Shown here: positions 1 through 12,699 of the stretch, piece after piece
Layout: the number at the start of each line of letters is the position of its first letter
Position numbering within the stretch: the stretch's first letter is position 1
NCBI RefSeq assembly: GCF_050948175.1
Contig: NW_027490523.1
Location: 94,721-158,720 of the forward strand
Direction: 5' to 3'
DNA: 64,000 nt
Origin: Xylocopa sonorina
Taxonomy: Eukaryota; Arthropoda; Insecta; Hymenoptera; Apidae
The notes under the pieces: generated by a model
Databases searched by the model: none
Seen by the model: only the letters and a program-made list of their open reading frames with translations
Told to the model about the DNA's origin: nothing
Translations under genes and position numbers: made by a program

Positions 1-1914
1 TATCGTAGCAATAGAGTTCTAATGCTTCTTAAAACGCGATATCGCATCTCATTTCTATGTTTCATGGTAAGATGTAATACGATTTGCGAAGTGTTATGTA
101 TTCCTCCTCTACATTTCAAATGAATGTAAATGCGACACTTCCTTGCTAGGAAATAGCGTCTGCAGATGTCTGGGTATCGTAGCAATAGAGTTCTAATGCT
201 TCTTAAAACGCGATATCGCGTCTCATTTCTATGTTTCATGGTAAGATGTAATATGATTTGCGAAGTGTTATGTATTCCTCCTCTACATTTCAAATGAATG
301 TAAATGCGACACTTCCTTGCTAGGAAATAGCGTCTGCAGATGTCTAGGTATCGTAGCAATAGAGTTCTAATGCTTCTTAAAACGCGATATCGCACCTCAT
401 TTCTATGTTTCATGGTAAGATTTAATATGATTTGCGAAGTGTTATGTATTCCTCGTCTACACTTCAAATGAATGTAAATGCGACACTTCCTTGCAAGGAA
501 ATAGCGTTTGCAGATGTGTACGTATCGAAGCAATGGAGTTCAAATGCTTCTTAAAACGAGATATTGCATCTCATATCTATGTTTCATGATAAGATATAAT
601 AATCATTGCGAAGTGTTGTGCATTCCTCGTCTAGGATTCAAATGAAAGTAAATGCGACACTTCCTTGCAAGGAAATAACGATTGCAGACGTCTACGTATC
701 GTAGCAATAGAGTTCATATGATTCTTAAAACGCGATATCGCATTTCATTTCTATGTTTCATGGTAAGATATAACATGATTTGCGAAGTGATATGTATTCC
801 TCGTCTACACTTCAAATGAATGTGAATGCGATACTTCCTCGCTAGGAAATAGCGTTTGCAGATGTCTACGTATCGTAGCAATAGATTTCTAATGCGTCTT
901 AAAACGCGATATCGCATCTCATTCCTCTGTTTCATGGTAAGATATAATATGATTTGCGAAGTGTCATATATTCCTTGTCTACACTTCAAATGAATGTAAA
1001 TGCGACATTTCCTTACAAGGAAATAGCGTTTGCAGATGTTTACCTATCGTAGCAATAGATTTCTAATGCTTCTTAAAACGCGATATCGCACCTCATTCCT
1101 CTGTTTCATGGTAAGATATAATATGATTTGCGAAGTGTCATGTATTCCTTGTCTACCCTTCAAATGAATGTAAATGCGACACTTTCTTACAAGGAAATTG
1201 CGTTTGCAGATGTTTACCTATCGTAGCAATAGAGTTCTAATGCTTCTTAAAACGCGATATCGCATCTCATTTCTATGTTTCATGGTAAGATATAATATGG
1301 TTTGCGAAGTGTTATGTATTCCTCGTCTACACTTCAAATGAATGTGAATGCGACACTTCCTCGCTAGGAAATAGCGTTTGCAGATGTCTACGTATTGTAG
1401 CAATAGATTTCTAATGCTTCTTAAAACGCGATATCGCAACTCATTTCTATGTTTCATGGTAAGATATATTATGACTTGCGAAGTGTTATGTATTCCTCGT
1501 CTACACTTCAAATGAATGTAAATGCGACACTTCCTTGCAAGGAAATAGCGTTTGCAGATGTCTACGTATCGAAGCAATAGAGTTCAAATGCTTCTTAAAA
1601 CGAGATATTGCATCTCATATCTATGTTTCATGATAAGATATAATATTCATTGCGAAGTGTTGTGCATTCCTCGTCTACGATTCAAATGAAAGTAAATGCG
1701 ACACTTCCTTGCAAGGAAATAACGATTGCAGATGTCTACGTATCGTAGCAATAGAGTTCATATGATTCTTAAAACGCGATATCGCGTTTCATTTCTATGT
1801 TTCATGGTAAGATATAACATGATTTGCGAAGTGTTATGTATTCCTCGTCTACACTTCAAATGAATGTGAATGCGATACTTCCTCGCTAGGAAATTGCGTT
1901 TGCAGATGTCTACG
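1..1914 (+). repeat. 11-mer HOR block 1, copy 1 (1914 bp)
   Basis: Eleven monomers forming a higher-order unit that recurs at offset 1914. It carries two class B monomers, at 523 and 1567. It opens with three A monomers having GATGTAATA and CCTCCTCTACATTTC or close variants. The unit boundary is arbitrary because the window begins inside the array. Confidence 0.9.
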
Positions 1915-3654
1915 TATCGTAGCAATAGAGTTCTAATGCTTCTTAAAACGCGATATCGCATCTCATTTCTATGTTTCATGGTAAGATGTAATACGATTTG
2001 CGAAGTGTTATGTATTCCTCCTCTACATTTCAAATGAATGTAAATGCGACACTTCCTTGCTAGGAAATAGCGTCTGCAGATGTCTGGGTATCGTAGCAAT
2101 AGAGTTCTAATGCTTCTTAAAACGCGATATCGCGTCTCATTTCTATGTTTCATGGTAAGATGTAATATGATTTGCGAAGTGTTATGTATTCCTCCTCTAC
2201 ATTTCAAATGAATGTAAATGCGACACTTCCTTGCTAGGAAATAGCGTCTGCAGATGTCTAGGTATCGTAGCAATAGAGTTCTAATGCTTCTTAAAACGCG
2301 ATATCGCACCTCATTTCTATGTTTCATGGTAAGATATAATATGATTTGCGAAGTGTTATGTATTCCTCGTCTACACTTCAAATGAATGTAAATGCGACAC
2401 TTCCTTGCAAGGAAATAGCGTTTGCAGATGTGTACGTATCGAAGCAATGGAGTTCAAATGCTTCTTAAAACGAGATATTGCATCTCATATCTATGTTTCA
2501 TGATAAGATATAATAATCATTGCGAAGTGTTGTGCATTCCTCGTCTAGGATTCAAATGAAAGTAAATGCGACACTTCCTTGCAAGGAAATAACGATTGCA
2601 GACGTCTACGTATCGTAGCAATAGAGTTCATATGATTCTTAAAACGCGATATCGCATTTCATTTCTATGTTTCATGGTAAGATATAACATGATTTGCGAA
2701 GTGATATGTATTCCTCGTCTACACTTCAAATGAATGTGAATGCGATACTTCCTCGCTAGGAAATAGCGTTTGCAGATGTCTACGTATCGTAGCAATAGAT
2801 TTCTAATGCGTCTTAAAACGCGATATCGCATCTCATTCCTCTGTTTCATGGTAAGATATAATATGATTTGCGAAGTGTCATATATTCCTTGTCTACACTT
2901 CAAATGAATGTAAATGCGACATTTCCTTACAAGGAAATAGCGTTTGCAGATGTTTACCTATCGTAGCAATAGATTTCTAATGCTTCTTAAAACGCGATAT
3001 CGCACCTCATTCCTCTGTTTCATGGTAAGATATAATATGATTTGCGAAGTGTCATGTATTCCTTGTCTACCCTTCAAATGAATGTAAATGCGACACTTTC
3101 TTACAAGGAAATTGCGTTTGCAGATGTTTACCTATCGTAGCAATAGAGTTCTAATGCTTCTTAAAACGCGATATCGCATCTCATTTCTATGATTCATGGT
3201 AAGATATAATATGGTTTGCGAAGTGTTATGTATTCCTCGTCTACACTTCAAATGAATGTGAATGCGACACTTCCTCGCTAGGAAATAGCGTTTGCAGATG
3301 TCTACGTATTGTAGCAATAGATTTCTAATGCTTCTTAAAACGCGATATCGCAACTCATTTCTATGTTTCATGGTAAGATATAATATGATTTGCGATGTGT
3401 TATGTATTTCTCGTCTACACTTCAAACGAATGTAAATGCGACACTTCCTTGAAAGGAAATAGCGTTTGCAGATGTCTACGTATCGAAGCAATAGAGTTCA
3501 AATGCTTCTTAAAACGAGATATTGCATCTCATATCTGTGCTTCATGATAAGATATAATATTCATTGCAAAGTGTTATGCATTCCTCGTCTACGATTCAAA
3601 TGAAAGTAAATGCGACACTTCCTTGCAAGGAAATAACGATTGCAGATGTCTACG
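1915..3654 (+). repeat. 11-mer HOR block 1, copy 2 (10 monomers)
   Basis: Matches 1-1740 at offset 1914 with few substitutions, for example TTTAATATG near 421 against TATAATATG here, and ATGTTTCATGG near 1276 against ATGATTCATGG near 3190. B monomers lie at 2437 and 3481. At 3655 the eleventh monomer (AATAGCTTTCTAATG) does not match its counterpart at 1741 (AATAGAGTTCATATG), so the unit is cut off. Confidence 0.88.
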
Positions 3655-5705
3655 TATCGTAGCAATAGCTTTCTAATGCTTCTTAAAACGCGATATCGCT
3701 TCTCATTTCTATGTTTCATGGTAAGATATAATATGATTTGCGAAGTGTTATGTATTCCTCGTCTACACTTCAAATGAATGTGAATGCGATACTTCCTCGC
3801 TAGGAAATAGCGTTTGCAGATGTCTACGTATCGTAGCACTAGCTTTCTAATGCTTCTTAAAACGCGATATCGCATCTCATTTCTATGTTTCATGGTAAGA
3901 TATAATATGATTTGCGATGTGTCATGTATTCCTCGTCTACACTTCAAATGAATGTAAATGCGACACTTCCTTGCTAGTAAATAGCGTCTGCTGATGTCTA
4001 GGTATCGTAGCGATTGTGTTCTAATGCTTCTTAGAACACGATACCGCATCTCATTTCTATGTTTCATGATAAGATATAACATGATTTGCGAAGTGTTATG
4101 TATTCCTCGTCTACACTTCAAATGAATGTGAATGCGATACTTCCTTGCAAGGAAATAGTGTTTGCAGATGTCTACGTATCGTAGAAATAGCTTTCTAATG
4201 CTTCATAAAACGCGATATCGCATCTCATTTCTATGTTTCATGGTAAGATATAATGTGATTTGCCATGTGTTATGTATTCCTCCTCTACACTTCAAATGAA
4301 TGTAAATGCGACACTTCCTCGCTAGGAAATAGCGTTTGCAGATGTCTACGTATCGTAGCAATAGCTTTCTAATGCTTCTTAAAACGCGATATCGCATCTC
4401 ATTTCCATGTTTCATGGTAAGATATAATATGATTTGCGAAGTGTTATGTATTCCTCGTCTACACTTCAAATGAATGTGAATGCGACACTTCCTCGCTAGG
4501 AAATAGCGTTTGCAGATGCCTACGTATCGTAGCAATAAATTTCTAATGCTTCTTAAAACGCGATATAGCATCTCATTCTTCTGTTTCATGGTAAGATATA
4601 ATATGAGTTGCGAAGTGTTATGTATTCCTCGTCTACACTTCAAATGAATGTGAATGCGATACTTCCTCGCTAGGAAATAGCGTTTGCAGATGTCTACGTA
4701 TCGTAGCAATAGAGTTCTAATGCTTCTTAAAACGCGATATCGCATCTCATATCTATGTTTCAAGATAAGATATAATATTCATTGCGAAGTGTTATGCATT
4801 CCGCGTCTACGATTCAAGTGAATGTAAATGCGACACTTCCTTGCAAGGAAATAGCGTTTGCAGATGTCTACGTATCGTAGCAATAGAGTTCATATGATTC
4901 TTAAAACGCGATATCGCATCTCATTTATACGTTTCATGGTAAGATATAATATGATTTGCGAAGTGTCATGTATACCTCGTCTACACTTCAAATGAATGTG
5001 AATGCGACACTTCCTCGCTAGGAAATAGCGTTTGCAGATGTCTACGTATCGTAGCAATAGAGTTCATATGATTCTTAAAACGCGATATCGCATCCCATTT
5101 CTATGTTTCATGGTAAGATATAATATTCATTGGGAAGTGTTATGCATTCCTCGTCTGCGATTCAAATGAAAGTAAATGCCACACTTCCTTGCAAGGAAAT
5201 AACGATTGCAAATGTCTACGTATCGTAGCAATAGAGTTCATATGATTCTTAAAACGCGATATCGCGTTTCATTTCTATGTTTCATGGTAAGATGTAATAT
5301 GATTTGCGAAGTGTTATGTATTCCTCCTCTACATTTCAAATGAATGTAAATGCGACACTTTCTTGCTAGGAAATAGCGTCTGCAGATGTCTGGGTATCGT
5401 AGCAATAGAGTTCTAATGCTTCTTAAAACGCGATATCGTGTCTCATTTCTATGTTTCATGGTAAGGTGTAATATGATTTGCGAAGTGTTATGTATTCCTC
5501 GTCTACACTTCAAGTGAATGTAAATGCGACACTTCCTTGCTAGGAAATAGCGTCTGCAGATATCTAGGTATCGTAGCAATAGAGTTCTTATGATTCTTAA
5601 AACGCGATATCGCATCTCATTTCTATGTTTCATGGTAAGATATAATATGATTTGCGAAGTGTCATGTATTCCTCGGCTACACTTCAAATGAATGTAAATG
5701 CAACA
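3655..5705 (+). repeat. Mixed monomers between two 11-mer blocks
   Basis: About twelve monomers without a clean local repeat period. They include an isolated class C-like monomer junction near 3970-4030, an A/B chimera at 4699 (A start, then CATATC, AAGATAAG and ATTCATTGCG), a second chimera near 5050-5210 (A first half, B second half), and near 5.24-5.69 kb monomers resembling those at 1-500. This looks like a recombined junction zone. Confidence 0.75.
4699..4872 (+). repeat. A/B chimeric monomer (A then B)
   Basis: Begins as class A (TATCGTAGC, GTTCTAATG, ACGCGATATCGC) and changes to class B (CATATC, AAGATAAG, TAATATTCATTGCG, TATGCATTCC, CTACGATTC). The switch lies near the ATCTCAT shared by both classes. 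Similar A-to-B switches occur near 13222, 27.8, 28.3 and 63.6 kb. Confidence 0.82.
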
Positions 5706-7619
5706 CTTCCTTGCAAGGAAATAGCGTTTGCAGATGTTTACCTATAGTAGCAATAGAGTTCTAATGCTTCTTAAAACGCGATATCGCGTCTCATTTCTAT
5801 GTTTCATGGTAAGATGTAATATGATGTGCGAAGTGTTATGTATTCCTCCTCTACACTTCAAGTGAATGTAAATGCGACACTTACCTGCCAGGAAATAGCG
5901 TTTGCAAATGTCCACCTATCGTAGCAATAGTGTTCTAATGCTTCTTAAAACGCGATATCGCACCTCATTCCTATGTTTCATGGTAAGATATAATATGATT
6001 TGCGAAGTGTTATGTATTCCTCGTCTACACTTCAAATGAATGTAAATGCGACACTTCCTTGCAAGGAAATAGCGTTTGCAGATGTGTACGTATCGAAGCA
6101 ATAGAGTTCAAATGCTTCTTAAAACGAGATATTGCATCTCATATCTATGTTTCATGATAAGATATAATAATCATTGCGAAGTGTTGTGCATTCCTCGTCT
6201 AGGATTCAAATGAAAGTAAATGCGACACTTCCTTGCAAGGAAATAACGATTGCAGATGTCCACGTATCGTAGCAATAGAGTTCATATGATTCTTAAAACG
6301 CGATATCGCATTTCATTTCTATGTTTCATGGTAAGATATAACATGATTTGCGAAGTGATATGTATTCCTCGTCTACACTTCAAATGAATGTGAATGCGAT
6401 ACTTCCTCGCTAGGAAATAGCGTTTGCAGATGTCTACGTATCGTAGCATTAGCTTTCTAATGCTTCTTAAAACGCGATATCGCATCTCATATCTATGTTT
6501 CATGGTAAGATATAGTATGATTTGCGAAGTGTTATGTATTCCTCGTCTACACTTCAAATGAATGTGAATGCGACACTTCCTCGCTAGGAAATAGCGATTG
6601 CAGATGTCTACGTATCGTAGCAATAGATTTCTAATGCTTCTTAAAGCGCGATAACGCATCTCATTTCTATGTTTCATGGTAAGATATAATATGATTTGCG
6701 AAGTGTCATGTATTCCTCGTCTACACTTCAAATGAATGTAAATGCGACACTTCCTTGCTAGGATATAGCGTTTGTAGATATTTATGTATTGTAGCAATAG
6801 AGTTCTAATGCTTCATAAAACGAGATATCGCATCTCATTTCAATATTTCATGGTAAGATATAATATGATTTGCGAAGTGTTATGTATTCCTCGTCTACAC
6901 TTCAAATGAATGTGAATGCGACACTTCCTCGCTAGGAAATAGCGTTTGCAGATGTCTACGTATCGTAGCAATAGATTTCTAATGCTTCTTAAAACGCGAT
7001 ATCGCATCTCATTTCTATGTTTCATGGTAAGATGTAATATGATTTGCGAAGTGTTATGTACTCCTCCTCTACACTTCAAATGAATGTAAATGCGACACCT
7101 CCTTGCAAGGAAATAGCGTTTGCAGTTGTCTACCTATCGTAGCAAGAGTGTTCTAATGCTTCTTAAAACGAGATATCGCATCTCATTTCCATCTTTCATG
7201 GTAAGATATAATATGATTTGCGAAGTGTTATGTATTTCTCGTCTACACTTCAAATGAATGTGAATGCGACACTTCCTCGCTAGGAAATAGCGTTTGCAGA
7301 TGTCTACGTATCGTAGCAATAGATATGTAATGCTTCTTAAAACGCTATGTCGCATCTCATTTCAATGTTTCATGGTAAGATATAATATGATTTGCGAAGT
7401 GTTATGTATTCCTCGTCTACACTTCAAATGAATGTGAATGCGACAATTCCTCGCTAGGAAATAGCGTTTGCAGATGTCTACGTATCGTAGCAATAGATTT
7501 CTAATGCTTCTTAAAGCGCGATATCGCATCTCATTTCTATGTTTCATGGTAAGATATAAAATGATTTGCGAAGGGTTATGTATTCCTCGTCTACACTTCA
7601 AATGAATGTAAATGCGACA
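5706..7619 (+). repeat. 11-mer HOR block 2, copy 1 (1914 bp)
   Basis: First of two almost identical 1914-bp units. It contains one full B monomer (6091), the truncated-palindrome form CCTGCCAGG near 5885, a TTGTAGATATTTATGTATTG stretch near 6771, and the ATCTTTCATGG variant near 7192. The left limit is set where GTAAATGCAACAC (5700) stops matching GTAAATGCGACAC (7614). Confidence 0.9.
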
Positions 7620-9570
7620 CTTCCTTGCAAGGAAATAGCGTTTGCAGATGTTTACCTATAGTAGCAATAGAGTTCTAATGCTTCTTAAAACGCGATATCG
7701 CGTCTCATTTCTATGTTTCATGGTAAGATGTAATATGATGTGCGAAGTGTTATGTATTCCTCCTCTACACTTCAAGTGAATGTAAATGCGACACTTACCT
7801 GCCAGGAAATAGCGTTTGCAAATGTCCACCTATCGTAGCAATAGTGTTCTAATGCTTCTTAAAACGCGATATCGCACCTCATTCCTATGTTTCATGGTAA
7901 GATATAATATGATTTGCGAAGTGTTATGTATTCCTCGTCTACACTTCAAATGAATGTAAATGCGACACTTCCTTGCAAGGAAATAGCGTTTGCAGATGTG
8001 TACGTATCGAAGCAATAGAGTTCAAATGCTTCTTAAAACGAGATATTGCATCTCATATCTATGTTTCATGATAAGATATAATAATCATTGCGAAGTGTTG
8101 TGCATTCCTCGTCTAGGATTCAAATGAAAGTAAATGCGACACTTCCTTGCAAGGAAATAACGATTGCAGATGTCCACGTATCGTAGCAATAGAGTTCATA
8201 TGATTCTTAAAACGCGATATCGCATTTCATTTCTATGTTTCATGGTAAGATATAACATGATTTGCGAAGTGATATGTATTCCTCGTCTACACTTCAAATG
8301 AATGTGAATGCGATACTTCCTCGCTAGGAAATAGCGTTTGCCGATGTCTACGTATCGTAGCATTAGCTTTCTAATGCTTCTTAAAACGCGATATCGCATC
8401 TCATATCTATGTTTCATGGTAAGATATAGTATGATTTGCGAAGTGTTATGTATTCCTCGTCTACACTTCAAATGAATGTGAATGCGACACTTCCTCGCTA
8501 GGAAATAGCGATTGCAGATGTCTACGTATCGTAGCAATAGATTTCTAATGCTTCTTAAAGCGCGATAACGCATCTCATTTCTATGTTTCATGGTAAGATA
8601 TAATATGATTTGCGAAGTGTCATGTATTCCTCGTCTACACTTCAAATGAATGTAAATGCGACACTTCCTTGCTAGGATATAGCGTTTGTAGATATTTATG
8701 TATTGTAGCAATAGAGTTCTAATGCTTCATAAAACGAGATATCGCATCTCATTTCAATATTTCATGGTAAGATATAATATGATTTGCGAAGTGTTATGTA
8801 TTCCTCGTCTACACTTCAAATGAATGTGAATGCGACACTTCCTCGCTAGGAAATAGCGTTTGCAGATGTCTACGTATCGTAGCAATAGATTTCTAATGCT
8901 TCTTAAAACGCGATATCGCATCTCATTTCTATGTTTCATGGTAAGATGTAATATGATTTGCGAAGTGTTATGTACTCCTCCTCTACACTTCAAATGAATG
9001 TAAATGCGACACCTCCTTGCAAGGAAATAGCGTTTGCAGTTGTCTACCTATCGTAGCAAGAGTGTTCTAATGCTTCTTAAAACGAGATATCGCATCTCAT
9101 TTCCATTTTTCATGGTAAGATATAATATGATTTGCGAAGTGTTATGTATTTCTCGTCTACACTTCAAATGAATGTGAATGCGACACTTCCTCGCTAGGAA
9201 ATAGCGTTTGCAGATGTCTACGTATCGTAGCAATAGATATGTAATGCTTCTTAAAACGCTATGTCGCATCTCATTTCAATGTTTCATGGTAAGATATAAT
9301 ATGATTTGCGAAGTGTTATGTATTCCTCGTCTACACTTCAAATGAATGTGAATGCGACAATTCCTCGCTAGGAAATAGCGTTTGCAGATGTCTACGTATC
9401 GTAGCAATAGATTTCTAATGCTTCTTAAAGCGCGATATCGCATCTCATTTCTATGTTTCATGGTAAGATATAAAATGATTTGCGAAGGGTTATGTATTCC
9501 TCGTCTACACTTCAAATGAATGTAAATGCGACACTTCCTTGCAAGGAAATAGCGTTTGCAGATGCCTACG
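7620..9570 (+). repeat. 11-mer HOR block 2, copy 2
   Basis: Matches 5706-7619 at offset 1914. Comparing the two copies I found only two substitutions: CCGATG at 8341 against CAGATG at 6427, and CCATTTTTC near 9103 against CCATCTTTC near 7189. That implies about 99.9% identity and a recent duplication. The match ends near 9564, where GATGCCTACG replaces GATGTTTACC. Confidence 0.9.
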
Positions 9571-10438
9571 TATCGAAGCAATAGAGTTCAAATGCTTCTT
9601 AAAACGAGATATTGCATCTCATATCTATGTTTCATGATAAGATATAATATTCATTGCGAAGTGTTATGCATTCCGCGTCTACGATTCAAATGAATGTAAA
9701 TGCGACACTTCCTTGCAAGGAAACAGCGTTTGCAGATGTCTACGTATCGTAGCAATAGAGTTCTTATGATTCTTAAAACGCGATATCGCATCTCATTTAT
9801 ATGTTTCATGGTTAGATATAATATGATTTGCGAAGTGTCATGTATTCCTCGTCTACACTTCAAATGAATGGGAATGCGACACTTCCTTGCAAGGAATAGC
9901 GTTTGCTGATGTCTACGTATCGAAGCAATAGAGTTCAAATGCTTCTTAAAACGAGATATTGCATCTCATATCAACGTTTCATGATAAGATATAATATTCA
10001 TTGCGAAGCGTTATGCATTCCTCGTATGCGATTCAAATGAACGTAAATGCGACACTTCCTGCAAGGAAATAGCGTTTGCAGTTGTCTACGTATCGTAGCA
10101 ATAGAGTTCTTATGATTCTTAAAACGCGATATCGCATCTCATTTCTATCTTTCATGGTAAGATATAGTATGATTTGCGAAGTGTTATGTATTCCTCGTCT
10201 ACACTTCAAATGAATGTGAATGCGACACTTCCTCGCTAGGAAGTAGCGTTTGCAGATGTCTACGTATAGTAGCAATAGATTTCTAATGCTTCTTAAAACG
10301 CGATATCGCATCTCATTTCTATGTTTCATGGCAAGATATAATATGATTTGCGATGTGTTATGTCTTCCTCGACTACACTTCAAATGAATGTAAATGCGAC
10401 ACTTCCTTGCTAGGAAATAGCGTCTGCAGATGTCTAGG
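9571..10438 (+). repeat. 5-mer duplication a, copy 1 (868 bp)
   Basis: Five monomers in the order B, A, B, A, A, starting at 9571, 9745, 9918, 10091 and 10265. Two single-base deletions are visible (AAGGAATAGCG near 9893 and CTTCCTGCAAGG near 10057). Private markers include GGTTAGATAT, CATATCAACG, CGTATGCGATTC and CTTCCTCGACTAC. Confidence 0.85.
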
Positions 10439-11307
10439 TATCGTAGCGATAGAGTTCAAATGCTTCTTAAAACGAGATATTGCATCTCATATCTATGTTT
10501 CATGATAAGATATAATATTCATTGCGAAGTGTTGTGCATTCCGCGTCTACGATTCAAATGAATGTAAATGCGACACTTCCTTGCAAGGAAACAGCGTTTG
10601 CAGATGTCTACGTATCGTAGCAATAGAGTTCTTATGATTCTTAAAACGCGATATCGCATCTCATTTATATGTTTCAAGGTTAGATATAATATGATTTGCG
10701 AAGTGTCATGTATTCCTCGTCTACACTTCAAATGAATGGGAATGCGACACTTCCTTGCAAGGAATAGCGTTTGCTGATGTCTACGTATCGAAGCAATAGA
10801 GTTCAAATGCTTCTTAAAACGAGATATTGCATCTCATATCAACGTTTCATGATAAGATATAATATTCATTGCGAAGCGTTATGCATTCCTCGTATGCGAT
10901 TCAAATGAACGTAAATGCGACACTTCCTTGCAAGGAAATAGCATTTGCAGTTGTCTACGTATCGTAGCAATAGAGTTCTTATGATTCTTAAAACGCGATA
11001 TCGCATCTCATTTCTATCTTTCATGGTAAGATATAGTATGATTTGCGAAGTGTTATGTATTCCTCGTCTACACTTCAAATGAATGTGAATGCGACACTTC
11101 CTCGCTAGGAAATAGCGTTTGCAGATGTCTACGTATCGTAGCAATAGATATCTAATGCTTCTTAAAACGCGATATCGCATCTCATTTCTATGTTTCATGG
11201 CAAGATATAATATGATTTGCGATGTGTTATGTCTTCCTCGACTACACTTCAAATGAATGTAAATGCGACACTTCCTTGCTAGGAAATAGCGTCTGCAGAT
11301 GTCTAGG
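10439..11307 (+). repeat. 5-mer duplication a, copy 2 (869 bp)
   Basis: Repeats 9571-10438, with the same private markers and the same AAGGAATAGCG deletion but without the second deletion. It differs by GTTTCAAGG for GTTTCATGG near 10674 and in the first few bases. The match ends near 11321, where GTGCTCTAATG replaces GAGTTCAAATG. Confidence 0.85.
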
Positions 11308-11829
11308 TATCGTAGCGATAGTGCTCTAATGCTTCTTAAAACGCGATATCGCATCTCATTTCTATGTTTCATGGTAAGATATAATATGATTTGCGAAGTG
11401 TTATGTATTCCTCGTCTACACCTGAAATGAATGTAAATGCGACACTTCCCAGCTAGGAAATAGCGTCTGCAGATGTCTAGGTATCGTAGCAATAGAGTTC
11501 CAATGCTTCTTAGAACGCGATATCGCACCTCATTTCTATGTTTCATGGTAAGATATAATATGATTTGCGAAGTGTTATGTATTCCTCGTCTACACTTCAA
11601 ATCAATGTAAATGCGACGCTTCCTTGCAAGGAAATAGCGTTTGTAGATGTCTACGTATCGAAGCAATAGAGTTCAAATGCTTCTTAAAACGAGATATTGC
11701 ATCTCATATCTATGTTTCTAGATAAGATATAATATTCATTGCGAAGTGTTATGCATGCCGCGTCTACGATTCAAATGAATGTAAATGCGACACTTCCTTG
11801 CAAGGAAATAGCGTTTGCAGATGTCTACG
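10960..11829 (+). repeat. 5-mer duplication b, copy 1 (870 bp)
   Basis: A second 5-mer tandem duplication that overlaps duplication a by two monomers. Markers are AGATATCTAATG, CACCTGAAATG, CCCAGCTAGG, AAATCAATG, and a B monomer at 11656 with the private TTTCTAGATAAG. It is followed directly by its copy. Confidence 0.87.
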
Positions 11830-12699
11830 TATCGTAGCAATAGAGTTCATATGATTCTTAAAACGCGATATCGCATCTCATTTCTATCTTTCATGGTAAG
11901 ATATAGTATGATTTGCGAAGTGTTATGTATTCCTCGTCTACACTTCAAATGAATGTGAATGCGACACTTCCTCGCTAGGAAATAGCGTTTGCAGATGTCT
12001 ACGTATCGTAGCAATAGATATCTAATGCTTCTTAAAACGCGATATCGCATCTCATTTCTATGTTTCATGGCAAGATATAATATGATTTGCGATGTGTTAT
12101 GTCTTCCTCGACTACACTTCAAATGAATGTAAATGCGACACTTCCTTGCTAGGAAATAGCGTCTGCAGATGTCTAGGTATCGTAGCGATAGTGCTCTAAT
12201 GCTTCTTAAAACGCGATATCGCATCTCATTTCTATGTTTCATGGTAAGATATAATATGATTTGCGAAGTGTTATGTATTCCTCGTCTACACCTGAAATGA
12301 ATGTAAATGCGACACTTCCCAGCTAGGAAATAGCGTCTGCAGATGTCTAGGTATCGTAGCAATGGAGTTCCAATGCTTCTTAGAACGCGATATCGCACCT
12401 CATTTCTATGTTTCATGGTAAGATATAATATGATTTGCGAAGTGTTATGTATTCCTCGTCTACACTTCAAATCAATGTAAATGCGACGCTTCCTTGCAAG
12501 GAAATAGCGTTTGTAGATGTCTACGTATCGAAGCAATAGAGTTCAAATGCTTCTTAAAACGAGATATTGCATCTCATATCTATGTTTCTAGATAAGATAT
12601 AATATTCATTGCGAAGTGTTATGCATGCCGCGTCTACGATTCAAATGAATGTAAATGCGACACTTCCTTGCAAGGAAATAGCGTTTGCAGATGTCTACG
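11830..12699 (+). repeat. 5-mer duplication b, copy 2 (870 bp)
   Basis: Matches 10960-11829 at offset 870, including TTTCTAGATAAG (12585 against 11715) and ATGCATGCCGCG. Differences seen are GTTCATATG against GTTCTTATG at the left end and AATGGAGTTCC near 12362 against AATAGAGTTCC. Confidence 0.87.
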
